Assembly (NCBI RefSeq): GCF_013139515.1
Contig: NZ_WTAR01000007.1
Location: forward strand, 1 to 38,864
Length of the DNA stretch: 38,864 nt
Direction of reading: 5' to 3'
From: Lutibacter sp.
GTDB taxonomy: Bacteria; Bacteroidota; Bacteroidia; Flavobacteriales; Flavobacteriaceae
The notes beneath the pieces were generated by a model that worked only from the letters and a program-made list of their open reading frames with translations, had not been told where the DNA came from and did no database searches. Both the position numbers and the translations under genes were made by a program. Shown here piece after piece: positions 17,296 through 25,648 of the stretch; position 1 is the first letter of the stretch, and the number at the start of each line of letters is the position of its first letter.

Positions 17296-19038
17296 ATGGT
17301 TGTAAAAATGAAATTATTTAAATTAATATATACTCTCTTAGCTTTTTTAATGCTGTTTAGTAATTCAGTTATAGCTAGTATTTCTTATGCGGATTTTAAT
17401 AATAATTTTGTTATTAATATTAAATTAATTTCTTTTACTCATGAAAAATTAAAAGGCATAAAAGAGTTATTAGAAAGCGATAAAACTGAAGAGGCTTTAA
17501 AAGAATTACATTTAATTATAGAAGAAGCTAAAAACACTAACGATACATTGTTATTTATTGAAGGCACAAAGCTTTTGGCTGATATTTACAGAGAAAACGG
17601 AGATTATAAAAAATCTACTTTGCACTTTAATAAAATAATTCCATTACTTGAAACGAATTATGAAACATTACAATATGTATTATTTAAAAAAGGTGGAAAT
17701 TTTCAACTTGATGGTCTAGTTGATAGTGCATTGGTAAATTATGAAAAAGCTGTTATTATTGGTGAGAAAGTCCAAAATCATGAAAATTTAAAGGCTAAAA
17801 TTCATGGTAATTTATCAGGTATTTATTATTTGAAAGAAAATTACTCTAAAGCAATAATACATTCAAAAATAGCTGCAAACTACCAAAATAAACTAGGAAA
17901 TAAAGAAATTGAAGCAGGGATACTTAATAATTTAGGAGGTATATATTATATGCAAGGAAGATATAATGAAGCACTACAAGTATTTAAAAAATCGATTTTA
18001 ATTGTTGGATTTGGGCAAGAAGATTTGCAAAAGCAAACTAGAAATTCTTCCTATATAAACATGGCTTATGCTTACAGTGCTTTAAAAAACTATAAAAAAG
18101 CATTTGAATATCAAGATAAGTATTTTTCATTGAATGATTCGCTACAGCAAGAATTAAAGTATAAAGAAATTGCTGAAATAGAATCAAAATATAAAGTGGC
18201 TGCCAAAGAAAAGGAAACTGAAATTGAAAAAGCGAAGCGTTTAAAAGCGGAATATTTATTATTTGGTTTTGGATTTGCAATATTTATTTTACTCTCAGGC
18301 ATATTTGTCCTTTATAAACTTTATAAATTAAGTAAGAAAAATCATGCGTTACAAATAAGTCAAGATGAGTTAGTTTATCAAAGTACTATAGAAAAAATTA
18401 AAAGTGATTCTCAATCAAAAATTTTAGCAGCTACTTTAGATGGTAGATTAGAAGAACGAAAAAAAATAGCAGAAGTTTTACATGATAATGTTAGCGCATT
18501 ACTTTCTGCTGCAAACTTGCACTTGTTTGCTGGAAGTAAACAGATAAAAGGTAAGTTCCCTGTTGAAATAGAAAAAACACAAAAAATTATTAACGAAGCT
18601 TCAGAGCAAATTAGGGATCTTTCACACAAACTAATTTCATCGGTTTTATTAAAGTTTGGCTTAAGTGTTGCAATTCAAGATTTATGTGAAAAATCTTCAA
18701 ATTCAGCAATAAATTTAACGAGCGTTTCTAAAAATATTGACCGATTTAATAAAAATTTCGAATTAAAAATATTTAATATTATTACTGAAATGGTAAATAA
18801 TATGATAAAACATAGCGAAGCAAAAAACGGTACAATTAAAATTGAACAGTTAAATGGGAAGCTACAATTAATAATTTTTGATGATGGTGTTGGTTTTGAT
18901 GTTTTAGAAATTAGTAAAAAAAGTGGTATTGGTTTAAACCAGGTAAAAGCAAGAATAAGTGTATTAAATGGAATTATTGATGTAAAATCTAGCAATTCTG
19001 GAACAAGAATTTATATGTCTATACCAATTGAGTATTAA
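17296..19038 (+). CDS. TPR-containing NarX/DesK-type sensor histidine kinase
   Basis: Partner of the preceding regulator. The 580-aa protein has a signal or anchor sequence (about 6-30), a periplasmic TPR array (about 55-285; for example GNLSGIYYLKENYSKAIIHS and LNNLGGIYYMQGRYNEALQV), a Lys/Glu-rich coiled segment, one transmembrane helix (about 320-341), HisKA_3 with phospho-acceptor H396 in ERKKIAEVLHDNVSALL, and a HATPase (MVNNMIKHSEAKNG; FDDGVGFD; SGIGLNQVKARI). TPR kinases of this build are common in Bacteroidota, and the repeats probably bind a protein or peptide partner. An alternative start is M5 at 17308. Its stop codon shares TTAA with the stop of the convergent phosphoesterase gene. 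Confidence 0.9.
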   Translation: MVVKMKLFKLIYTLLAFLMLFSNSVIASISYADFNNNFVINIKLISFTHEKLKGIKELLESDKTEEALKELHLIIEEAKNTNDTLLFIEGTKLLADIYRENGDYKKSTLHFNKIIPLLETNYETLQYVLFKKGGNFQLDGLVDSALVNYEKAVIIGEKVQNHENLKAKIHGNLSGIYYLKENYSKAIIHSKIAANYQNKLGNKEIEAGILNNLGGIYYMQGRYNEALQVFKKSILIVGFGQEDLQKQTRNSSYINMAYAYSALKNYKKAFEYQDKYFSLNDSLQQELKYKEIAEIESKYKVAAKEKETEIEKAKRLKAEYLLFGFGFAIFILLSGIFVLYKLYKLSKKNHALQISQDELVYQSTIEKIKSDSQSKILAATLDGRLEERKKIAEVLHDNVSALLSAANLHLFAGSKQIKGKFPVEIEKTQKIINEASEQIRDLSHKLISSVLLKFGLSVAIQDLCEKSSNSAINLTSVSKNIDRFNKNFELKIFNIITEMVNNMIKHSEAKNGTIKIEQLNGKLQLIIFDDGVGFDVLEISKKSGIGLNQVKARISVLNGIIDVKSSNSGTRIYMSIPIEY

Positions 19039-19529
19039 CGGTTTTCTAGTTCAATTACTTCCAATTTAGATATTTTATCTTCATGAATCTCAAAACGAAT
19101 CATTGTTCTTACATTATGAAATCCATGTTTACCTGCGGCGCCAGGGTTCATATGTAAAATATTTAACTTCTTATCAAACATCACCTTTAAAATATGTGAG
19201 TGTCCGCTAATAAAAAGTTGTGGAGAATTTTTTTTAATTTCCTCTTTAATTCTTTGGTCATATCTATTTGGGTATCCACCAATGTGAGTCATCCAAACAG
19301 TAACTTTTTCAATGGTAAATTTATTATCTAAAGGATATTCACTTCTAATTAAAGCATTATCAATGTTGCCATAAACGGCTCTAACGGGTTTTAGCTTTTT
19401 AATACGATCAATTACTTCAAGATTCCCAATATCACCAACGTGCCAAACTTCATCTGCTTGTTTTACAAATTTTAATATTTGTTCATCAATATAACTATGT
19501 GTATCAGAAAGTAATAGTATTTTTTTCAT
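19035..19529 (-). CDS. YfcE/MJ0936-type metallophosphoesterase
   Basis: Predicted phosphodiesterase of 164 aa with a two-metal active site. The calcineurin-like motifs are in order: LLLSDTHSYID (D-x-H), WHVGDIGN (GD), AVYGNIDN (GN-x-D), WMTHIGGY (H) and FISGHSHILK (GHSH). The length is typical of the YfcE/Vps29-like group. I place the start at MKKILLLSDTH (19529) rather than the longer frame from 19574, because the motif begins there and the extra residues overlap the truA promoter. The substrate in the cell is unknown; YfcE cleaves model phosphodiesters. The gene is convergent with the histidine kinase gene. Confidence 0.9.
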   Translation of the reverse strand: MKKILLLSDTHSYIDEQILKFVKQADEVWHVGDIGNLEVIDRIKKLKPVRAVYGNIDNALIRSEYPLDNKFTIEKVTVWMTHIGGYPNRYDQRIKEEIKKNSPQLFISGHSHILKVMFDKKLNILHMNPGAAGKHGFHNVRTMIRFEIHEDKISKLEVIELENR

Positions 19530-19562
19530 TTGTAATCTAAATTCTAAAATCGTAAATATGAT

Positions 19563-19570
19563 GTATATTT
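19563..19570 (+). promoter_or_regulatory. Candidate -7 element of the truA promoter
   Basis: TATATTTG fits TAnnTTTG exactly. It lies within the longer open frame of truA, which argues that the ATGs at 19558 and 19561 are not used and that translation starts at the TTG at 19597. A TTG -33 element is not at the usual distance. Confidence 0.42.
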
Positions 19571-19596
19571 GCAACGGTACAAAAATAGCATTTCAA

Positions 19597-20349
19597 TTGA
19601 GATATTTTATAGAATTAGCATACAAAGGAACAAACTACCATGGATGGCAGCAACAACCAGACGCTATAAGTGTACAAGAGTTAATTAATAAGGCACTTAC
19701 CACAATTTTTAGAACTCCTATTAATGTTGTTGGAGCAGGGAGAACTGATACAGGAGTTCATGCCGAGCAATTATTTGCACATGTAGATTTTGATACTAAA
19801 ATTGATACAAAAGATATAACATATAAACTAAATTCAATACTACCAAATGATATTGCTATTGAAAAAATTTTAGCAGTTACAGAAGATGCACATGCGCGTT
19901 TTAATGCAATTAGTAGAAGTTATGAATATCGAGTTTTTTTGGGAAGAAACCCTTTTTTATTAGAAAACACCTTGCAGCTAAACAATAGAAAGTTAAATAT
20001 TGTTAAAATGAATGAGGCTGCTGAAATTTTGCTAACTTACACGAACTTTAAAAGTTTTTCTAAAACAATTTCAAATGTGCAAACCTATAATTGTGATGTT
20101 AGAAAAGCAACATGGGTTTTAACAAATAAAAGTCTAATATTTCATATTACTGCAGATAGGTTTTTAAGAAATATGGTAAGAGCTATTGTTGGAACTTTAC
20201 TCGAAGTTGGATTAGAAAAAATAACATTAGAAGAATTTAAAAAAATTATAGAAAGTAAAAATAGGAGTAATGCAGGTACATCTGTGCCAGCACAAGGGTT
20301 GTATTTAACTCAAGTTACCTATCCAAAAACAATTTTTATACATGAGTAA
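19597..20349 (+). CDS. truA: tRNA pseudouridine(38-40) synthase TruA
   Basis: Isomerises uridines 38-40 in the anticodon arm of tRNAs. The 250-aa protein shows LAYKGTNYHGWQQQP, the catalytic aspartate D51 in GAGRTDTGVHAEQ, and the later RSYEYRVFLGRNPF and DRFLRNMVRAIVGTLL segments. With a TTG start the N-terminus reads (M)RYFIELAYKGTNYHGWQ, the usual form and length. ATGs at 19558 and 19561 would add up to 13 residues with no family counterpart and overlap a TATATTTG promoter element. The 3' end overlaps the ABC exporter gene by 8 bp, implying translational coupling. Confidence 0.93.
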   Translation: MRYFIELAYKGTNYHGWQQQPDAISVQELINKALTTIFRTPINVVGAGRTDTGVHAEQLFAHVDFDTKIDTKDITYKLNSILPNDIAIEKILAVTEDAHARFNAISRSYEYRVFLGRNPFLLENTLQLNNRKLNIVKMNEAAEILLTYTNFKSFSKTISNVQTYNCDVRKATWVLTNKSLIFHITADRFLRNMVRAIVGTLLEVGLEKITLEEFKKIIESKNRSNAGTSVPAQGLYLTQVTYPKTIFIHE

Positions 20350-22105
20350 AAAGGTTACAGGGAAAGCTTTTGACGCTAAAATATTTAAGCGTTTAATGAG
20401 TTTTGCTTCAATATATAAAATGCAATTTTTTATTGGTACAATGTCAGCCATTCTACTGTCGTTGGTGTCTGTTGCTAAACCTATTTTGCTTGAAAGAATT
20501 GTAAAAATTCATTTTGAAGCGAAAGATGAAGTAGGTATTTTAAACAATATATTATTAATGTGTGCCTTTTTACTCGCTGAAGTTTTTATGCAGTTTATTT
20601 TTATTTACAAGGTAAATTGGCTTGGACAACACATTATAAAAGATATTAGAGTGCGATTGCAAAAACATATGTTGCAATTTAAAATGGCTTATTTTGATAC
20701 TTCTTCAGTTGGAAAATTAGTAACTAGATTAGTTTCAGATACAGAAACTATATCACAATTTTTTGGACAAGGTTTATTTATGATTATAAGTGATTTGTTA
20801 AAAATGTTAGTGGTTGCTATTGTTATGTTATGGATGAATTGGAGAATGGCACTTATAGCATTTATTGTACTTCCAATTTTAATTTATGCTACTAAATTAT
20901 TTCAAATTGCTATAAAATCAGCCTTTCAAGAAGTGAGAATTCAAGTTGCAAACTTAAATGGTTTTGTACAAGAGCGTGTTACAGGAATGAACATTGTTCA
21001 GCTTTTTAATCGTGAAAAAATAGAATATCAAAATTTTATTGAAATAAACGAGAAACATAAAAAAGCACACGTAAAAACTGTTTGGTATTATTCAATTTTC
21101 TTTCCAATTGCTGAAATTCTTTCATCAATAGCCGTTGGTTTATTGGTTTGGTATGGTAGTTTAGATGTTGTAAATTCTGGAACTACAAATGCAGGAGAAA
21201 TTATTGCTTTTATTATGATGTCTCAGATGTTATTTAGACCGTTACGTCAAATAGCAGATAAGTTTAATACGCTTCAAATGGGAATGGTAGCTGGTGATCG
21301 TGTTTTTGAAGTGCTTGATACTCAAAGTCAAATTGCTAAAACAGGGAATGTTGAAGCTGTTAATTTTAAAGGAAATATAGCTTTTAAAAATGTTCATTTT
21401 AGTTATATTAAAGGCGAAGAAGTACTAAAAGGAATCTCCTTTAATGTAAAAGAAGGTGAAACAATTGCAATTGTTGGAGCAACTGGCGCAGGAAAATCTA
21501 CCATAATTAATTTGGTAAATCGTTTTTATGAAATTGATAAAGGAGAAATTTGTGTAGATAATCATAATATTAATCAATACACTTTAACTTCTTTACGAAA
21601 TCAAATTGCTATAGTTTTACAAGACGTTTTTTTGTTTTCTGATTCAATTTTTAATAATATTATTTTAAGTGATGAAACCATTACGTTAGGTGAAGTAAAA
21701 AAAGCGGCAAAAGAAATTGGGATTCATAAGTTTATTATGAGTTTGCCAAATAACTACCATTATAATGTAAAAGAACGTGGTGTAATGCTATCTTCAGGTC
21801 AAAGACAATTAATTGCATTTTTACGCGCGTATGTGAGTAAACCAAGTGTGTTAATTTTAGATGAGGCAACTTCTTCTATAGATTCGTATTCGGAAAAATT
21901 AATTCAAAAAGCGACCGATAAAATTACGCAACATCAAACTTCAATAATTATAGCGCATAGACTAACTACAGTAAAAAAAGCGGATAGAATTATTGTAATG
22001 GATAAAGGTGAAATTGTAGAGCAAGGTTCTCATTTAGAATTGTTAGCTAAAAATGGGTATTATAAAACGTTGTATAATATGCAGTTTGCTAATGAGGTTG
22101 CTTAA
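20342..22105 (+). CDS. MsbA-like ABC exporter (fused permease and ATPase)
   Basis: Half-transporter of 587 aa expected to work as a homodimer in the inner membrane. Residues about 15-315 are the six-helix ABC transmembrane domain (type I exporter fold). The nucleotide-binding domain has Walker A GATGAGKST (about 379-387), the Q loop in IVLQDVFLFSD, signature MLSSGQRQLIAF, Walker B VLILDEATSSID and the H-loop IIIAHRLTTV. The variant signature LSSGQRQ instead of LSGGQ is common in this subgroup. Lipid, LPS core or drug export are all possible; lptC nearby belongs to another operon. Stop codon shares TTAA with convergent cdaA. Confidence 0.9.
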   Translation: MSKKVTGKAFDAKIFKRLMSFASIYKMQFFIGTMSAILLSLVSVAKPILLERIVKIHFEAKDEVGILNNILLMCAFLLAEVFMQFIFIYKVNWLGQHIIKDIRVRLQKHMLQFKMAYFDTSSVGKLVTRLVSDTETISQFFGQGLFMIISDLLKMLVVAIVMLWMNWRMALIAFIVLPILIYATKLFQIAIKSAFQEVRIQVANLNGFVQERVTGMNIVQLFNREKIEYQNFIEINEKHKKAHVKTVWYYSIFFPIAEILSSIAVGLLVWYGSLDVVNSGTTNAGEIIAFIMMSQMLFRPLRQIADKFNTLQMGMVAGDRVFEVLDTQSQIAKTGNVEAVNFKGNIAFKNVHFSYIKGEEVLKGISFNVKEGETIAIVGATGAGKSTIINLVNRFYEIDKGEICVDNHNINQYTLTSLRNQIAIVLQDVFLFSDSIFNNIILSDETITLGEVKKAAKEIGIHKFIMSLPNNYHYNVKERGVMLSSGQRQLIAFLRAYVSKPSVLILDEATSSIDSYSEKLIQKATDKITQHQTSIIIAHRLTTVKKADRIIVMDKGEIVEQGSHLELLAKNGYYKTLYNMQFANEVA

Positions 22106-22875
22106 GTTAGATCGTAACGGATAGTTTCAATTAGTTCATTATTACTTTTAAACAATACAAACTCTCCATCTTTAATATAAGAAATTTCGCCTGTTTCTTC
22201 CGAAACAAGAACACAAAGCGCATCAGTTTTTTCAGTAATTCCAATGGCGGCTCTATGGCGTAAACCAAATCTTGCAGGAAGGTTTTTTTTAGATAATGGT
22301 AAAATAATTCTTGTGGCAACAATAAAGTTTTCTTTAATAATAATAGCACCATCATGCAGCGGACTATTCTTATAAAATATACTTTTTAATATTGGTTTGT
22401 TAATTTCAATATCCATTTTATCACCAGTAGATTTTACAAAATCTAAATTATGATTTCGTTCTAAAACAATAAGCGCTCCTGTTTTTGTAACCGCCATTTC
22501 TTCACAAGCTAAAACAATAGATTCAACATCCATATTGGTGTGAATTTCAGTTTTTAAAAAACTAAGTTGTTTTAAAAAACTGCGTTTATTAGTGAAATTT
22601 GTAGAGCCTAACATTAATAAAAACTTTCGTACTTCGGGCTGAAAAACAATTAGTATTGCTATTGCTCCTAAGCTAATTAAAGTACCCAGTAAGCCGCTTA
22701 GCATTTCCATTTGTAATGCTTGCGTAATTTTCCAAATAAGTACTACCAATGCAATTCCAATAAAAATATTGATAGCGACTGTTCCTTTTAATAATTTATA
22801 CACATAATAAAGTAATACTGCTACCAAAACAATGTCTAAAATATCAAGCAAAGAAAAGTCTAAAAAATCGAGCAT
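22102..22875 (-). CDS. cdaA: Diadenylate cyclase CdaA (c-di-AMP synthase)
   Basis: Makes cyclic di-AMP from two ATP. The 257-aa protein has three N-terminal membrane helices (about 12-30, 33-52 and 60-78) and a DAC/DisA_N catalytic domain. The active-site motifs are D175-G-A in SPLHDGAIII and R206-H-R in FGLRHRAAIGITEKTDA. It lacks the CdaR partner gene found beside cdaA in Firmicutes. It is last in a minus-strand operon behind a lipoprotein gene and folP, an arrangement also seen in other Bacteroidota. In known cases c-di-AMP controls osmolyte and potassium balance and cell-wall stress; its targets here are not in the window. Confidence 0.95.
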   Translation of the reverse strand: MLDFLDFSLLDILDIVLVAVLLYYVYKLLKGTVAINIFIGIALVVLIWKITQALQMEMLSGLLGTLISLGAIAILIVFQPEVRKFLLMLGSTNFTNKRSFLKQLSFLKTEIHTNMDVESIVLACEEMAVTKTGALIVLERNHNLDFVKSTGDKMDIEINKPILKSIFYKNSPLHDGAIIIKENFIVATRIILPLSKKNLPARFGLRHRAAIGITEKTDALCVLVSEETGEISYIKDGEFVLFKSNNELIETIRYDLT

Positions 22876-22921
22876 TTAAGTTGTTTTTGTAAAAATAGGA
22901 AAAAGATTGCATACAAAATAG

Positions 22922-23632
22922 TTATTCGCAGCCGCAATCTGGAACTTTAGTTTGATTGAAAATAAATTCTAGGTCATTGCATATTATATCATTGTTTTTT
23001 AAACTATGAATCATTGTTTTGTAAAATAAATATTCTTGATATGATAATTTTTCATTAAAATTTAAATGCAACATAGTTTGTTTTCCTTCCGAAGAAAAAT
23101 CAATAAATTCAAGTAATGTATTTTTAAATTCACCTTGTTCCATTTTAGCATCGTTAATCCAAGTGTTATTTGGATTGAATGTTAAATTAATATTGAAGTG
23201 ATTTTTATAGTTTTCACTAAATTCTTTAATGTGATATTTAGAGAGCGTACTGTCAGTTTTATAAATTACTTTATCAAATTCTAGCATTGATAATTTTCCT
23301 GAAATAGTATCAGAATAACTAAAATAATTATGCATTCCTTTTTTTGAATGCATTGAGTTTGCGTGTTTATCTTGTAAAGTTATAACTGAAGGAATGATAG
23401 TTTTTAAAGGTAATTTTTTATCAATATTAAAAATCCAGTGTGTGGTGCTTATCGTGTTTTTTCTATTTATGTTGGCAATGGTATCATTATCTTTTACTTC
23501 AAAAAACATCCATATTTCTGAATGGTTATGCACTTCTTGAATTCCTTTTTCAGCGAGTGTTGGTATTTTTAGAGTAGTTTTTGTGCAACTTAATAATAAA
23601 AAAGAAGCTAGTAGTATAATTATATTTTTCAT
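22922..23632 (-). CDS. Lipoprotein of unknown function in the folP-cdaA operon
   Basis: A 236-aa exported protein. MKNIIILLASFLLLSCTKTT has a clear lipobox with C16 as the lipidated residue. No family recognised. The mature part is mixed alpha/beta with a central region rich in polar residues and ends in NQTKVPDCGCE, where Cys-Gly-Cys may bind metal or form a disulphide. The start ATG overlaps the folP stop by one base (TAATG), so translation is coupled; cdaA begins 46 bp downstream. Context suggests a periplasmic-face partner or accessory to CdaA, which is inference only. Confidence 0.75.
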   Translation of the reverse strand: MKNIIILLASFLLLSCTKTTLKIPTLAEKGIQEVHNHSEIWMFFEVKDNDTIANINRKNTISTTHWIFNIDKKLPLKTIIPSVITLQDKHANSMHSKKGMHNYFSYSDTISGKLSMLEFDKVIYKTDSTLSKYHIKEFSENYKNHFNINLTFNPNNTWINDAKMEQGEFKNTLLEFIDFSSEGKQTMLHLNFNEKLSYQEYLFYKTMIHSLKNNDIICNDLEFIFNQTKVPDCGCE

Positions 23633-24459
23633 TAATTTTTATTTAATAGTTTAACAATTTTAATTGCTTCATTGGCTTGTTTTACATCATGAACTCGTAA
23701 AATATTTGCGCCGTTTAATAATGCAATTGTATTTGCTGTTGTGGTTGCATTTAAAGCTTCATTTTGTGAAATTTCTAGAGGTTTAAATAACATTGATTTT
23801 CTTGATAACCCTGTAAGTATTGGTGCGTTTAGGTTTTTAAATAAATCTAAATGTTTCAATAATTGGTAATTTTGCGTTACAGTTTTACCAAAACCAAAAC
23901 CAACATCAGCAATAATATCATTTACACCTAGTAATTGTAATTCATTAATTTTTTTTGAAAAGTAATAAAGTACATCTTTAACCACATCATCATACATAGG
24001 TTTTATTTGCATATTTTGTGGTGTGTTTTGCATATGCATTATCACATAAGGAACTTGTAGTTTTGCAATTGTGGCAAACATGTTAGCGTCTAAATTTCCT
24101 GCTGAAATGTCATTAACCATACATGCACCAAGGCTTACACATTGCTCAGCAATTTTACTTCTAAAAGTATCTACTGAAATTAATAGGTTTGGAAATTCTT
24201 CAACAAGTAGTTTAATAATGGGTGTAATACGTGCTAATTCTACTTCTTCTGAAATATGTTTTGCGCCTGGGCGTGATGAGTAAGCGCCAACATCAACAAA
24301 AGTAGCACCTTCACTTAACATTTTTTCTGCGTGATTAATAATAGCTGAAGAACTGTTATATTTTCCACCATCAAAAAAAGAATCTGGCGTAATATTTAAA
24401 ATCCCCATTATTTTGGGCGATGATAAATTAACTAAAGTGCCTTTGCAATTTATATTCAT
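23632..24459 (-). CDS. folP: Dihydropteroate synthase
   Basis: Condenses p-aminobenzoate with hydroxymethyldihydropterin diphosphate in folate synthesis, the target of sulfonamides. The 275-aa TIM barrel shows MGILNITPDSFFDGGKY at the N-terminus, the VDVGAYSSRPGAKH loop, the IADVGFGFGKTVTQNYQLL segment and the late LTGLSRKSML loop. Length and motifs are standard. The gene overlaps its neighbours at both ends by one base (TAATG junctions), so log-type gene, folP and the lipoprotein gene form a translationally coupled set. Nothing indicates a resistance variant. Confidence 0.95.
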   Translation of the reverse strand: MNINCKGTLVNLSSPKIMGILNITPDSFFDGGKYNSSSAIINHAEKMLSEGATFVDVGAYSSRPGAKHISEEVELARITPIIKLLVEEFPNLLISVDTFRSKIAEQCVSLGACMVNDISAGNLDANMFATIAKLQVPYVIMHMQNTPQNMQIKPMYDDVVKDVLYYFSKKINELQLLGVNDIIADVGFGFGKTVTQNYQLLKHLDLFKNLNAPILTGLSRKSMLFKPLEISQNEALNATTTANTIALLNGANILRVHDVKQANEAIKIVKLLNKN

Positions 24460-25040
24460 TACTTCACAACTTTATTAATTATTTTAGTCATTTCTGGTGC
24501 TTTATAATTTAGCATTAATGTGCATAATTCATCAACCGAATCACTAACAATTAGCATTTCTTTGTTAGATTGTTTTAAATATCCTTCAGTTACCATTACA
24601 TCTAATTGTTTAATTAAATGATTAAAAAAACCGTTCGTATTTAAAATGCCAACAGGTTTACTTTCAATACCTAATTGTCCTAAAGTTAAAGCTTCAAAAA
24701 TTTCGTCTAAAGTTCCAAAACCTCCAGGTAAAGCAATGTAACCATCAGCTAGTTTGCTAATTTTTACTTTTCGTTTACTCATTGTTTTGGTAACAATCAT
24801 TTCGGTAATTTCAGTATGTGCAACTTCTTCGTGACGTAATAAACCGGGAATTACACCAATTACTTCACCATTTTGCTGGATAATTGTATCGGCTAAAATT
24901 CCCATCATTCCAATTTTTCCACCGCCGTATACCATTCCTATGCTATTTTCAACAAAATGATTTCCTAGTTTTATAGCATCATTTTTATAAATTTCATTAA
25001 AACCTAGGCTTGAACCACAAAAAACAGCTATTTTCTTCAT
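24459..25040 (-). CDS. LOG-family (TIGR00730) protein, cytokinin riboside phosphoribohydrolase-like
   Basis: A 193-aa Rossmann-fold protein. It has FCGSSLGFNEIYKNDA, the nucleotide-binding GGGKIGMMG and the signature LPGGFGTLDEIFEALT (PGGFGTLDE at 105-113) with the catalytic Arg/Glu context of LOG enzymes. Members split the N-glycosidic bond of AMP or cytokinin ribotides. In bacteria the physiological role is often purine nucleotide monophosphate turnover. It is the first gene of the minus-strand operon and divergent from the DUF1599 gene, with a 64-bp gap. Substrate here is unknown. Confidence 0.9.
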   Translation of the reverse strand: MKKIAVFCGSSLGFNEIYKNDAIKLGNHFVENSIGMVYGGGKIGMMGILADTIIQQNGEVIGVIPGLLRHEEVAHTEITEMIVTKTMSKRKVKISKLADGYIALPGGFGTLDEIFEALTLGQLGIESKPVGILNTNGFFNHLIKQLDVMVTEGYLKQSNKEMLIVSDSVDELCTLMLNYKAPEMTKIINKVVK

Positions 25041-25104
25041 TATGTTAATTTGATTTTTTAATTCATTAAATTTGTTCGAAATTTACGGAAATAATTAAAG
25101 TTAC

Positions 25105-25647
25105 ATGCAACAAACTTCAAAACAATACGACGAGGCTATTAAAAAATGTCGTTCATTATATATAAATAAATTAAAAGATTACGGATGTGCTTGGCGAATA
25201 TTGCGGTTACCATCATTAACCGATCAAATTTTTATAAAGGCACAACGTATTCGTCAATTACAGCAAAATAATACTAGAAAAGTTGATGAAGGAGAAGTTT
25301 CTGAATTTATTGGAATTATTAACTATTCAATAATGGCTTTAATTCAATTAGAAAAAGGAATTGTTGAACAACCTGATTTAGAAACTGAAGAGGCTGTTGT
25401 GTTGTATGATAAGCATGTAGCGATTACTAAGCAGTTAATGGAAGACAAAAACCATGATTATGGTGAAGCTTGGCGAGATATGCGAGTTAGTTCATTAACT
25501 GATTTAATTTTGCAAAAGCTATTAAGAGTTAAACAAATTGAAGATAATAGTGGTAAAACAATTGTTTCTGAAGGAATTGATGCAAATTATCAAGATATGG
25601 TAAACTATGCTGTTTTTGCTTTAATACATATTAAAGAAACCGAATAA
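25105..25647 (+). CDS. DUF1599 protein with internal duplication
   Basis: A 180-aa cytoplasmic protein with two similar halves: DYGCAWRILRLPSLTDQIFI (about residues 25-44) and DYGEAWRDMRVSSLTDLILQ (about 118-137), each followed by a Lys/Arg/Gln-rich helix (KAQRIRQLQ; KLLRVKQIED). The family is Bacteroidota-typical and its biochemical role is unknown; the repeated Asp-Tyr-Gly-x-Ala-Trp box suggests a duplicated binding site. The gene ends 1 bp before the DoxX/BT_3928-like gene, an arrangement found across the phylum. The start follows an ATG with no competing upstream start. Confidence 0.87.
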   Translation: MQQTSKQYDEAIKKCRSLYINKLKDYGCAWRILRLPSLTDQIFIKAQRIRQLQQNNTRKVDEGEVSEFIGIINYSIMALIQLEKGIVEQPDLETEEAVVLYDKHVAITKQLMEDKNHDYGEAWRDMRVSSLTDLILQKLLRVKQIEDNSGKTIVSEGIDANYQDMVNYAVFALIHIKETE

Positions 25648-25648
25648 C

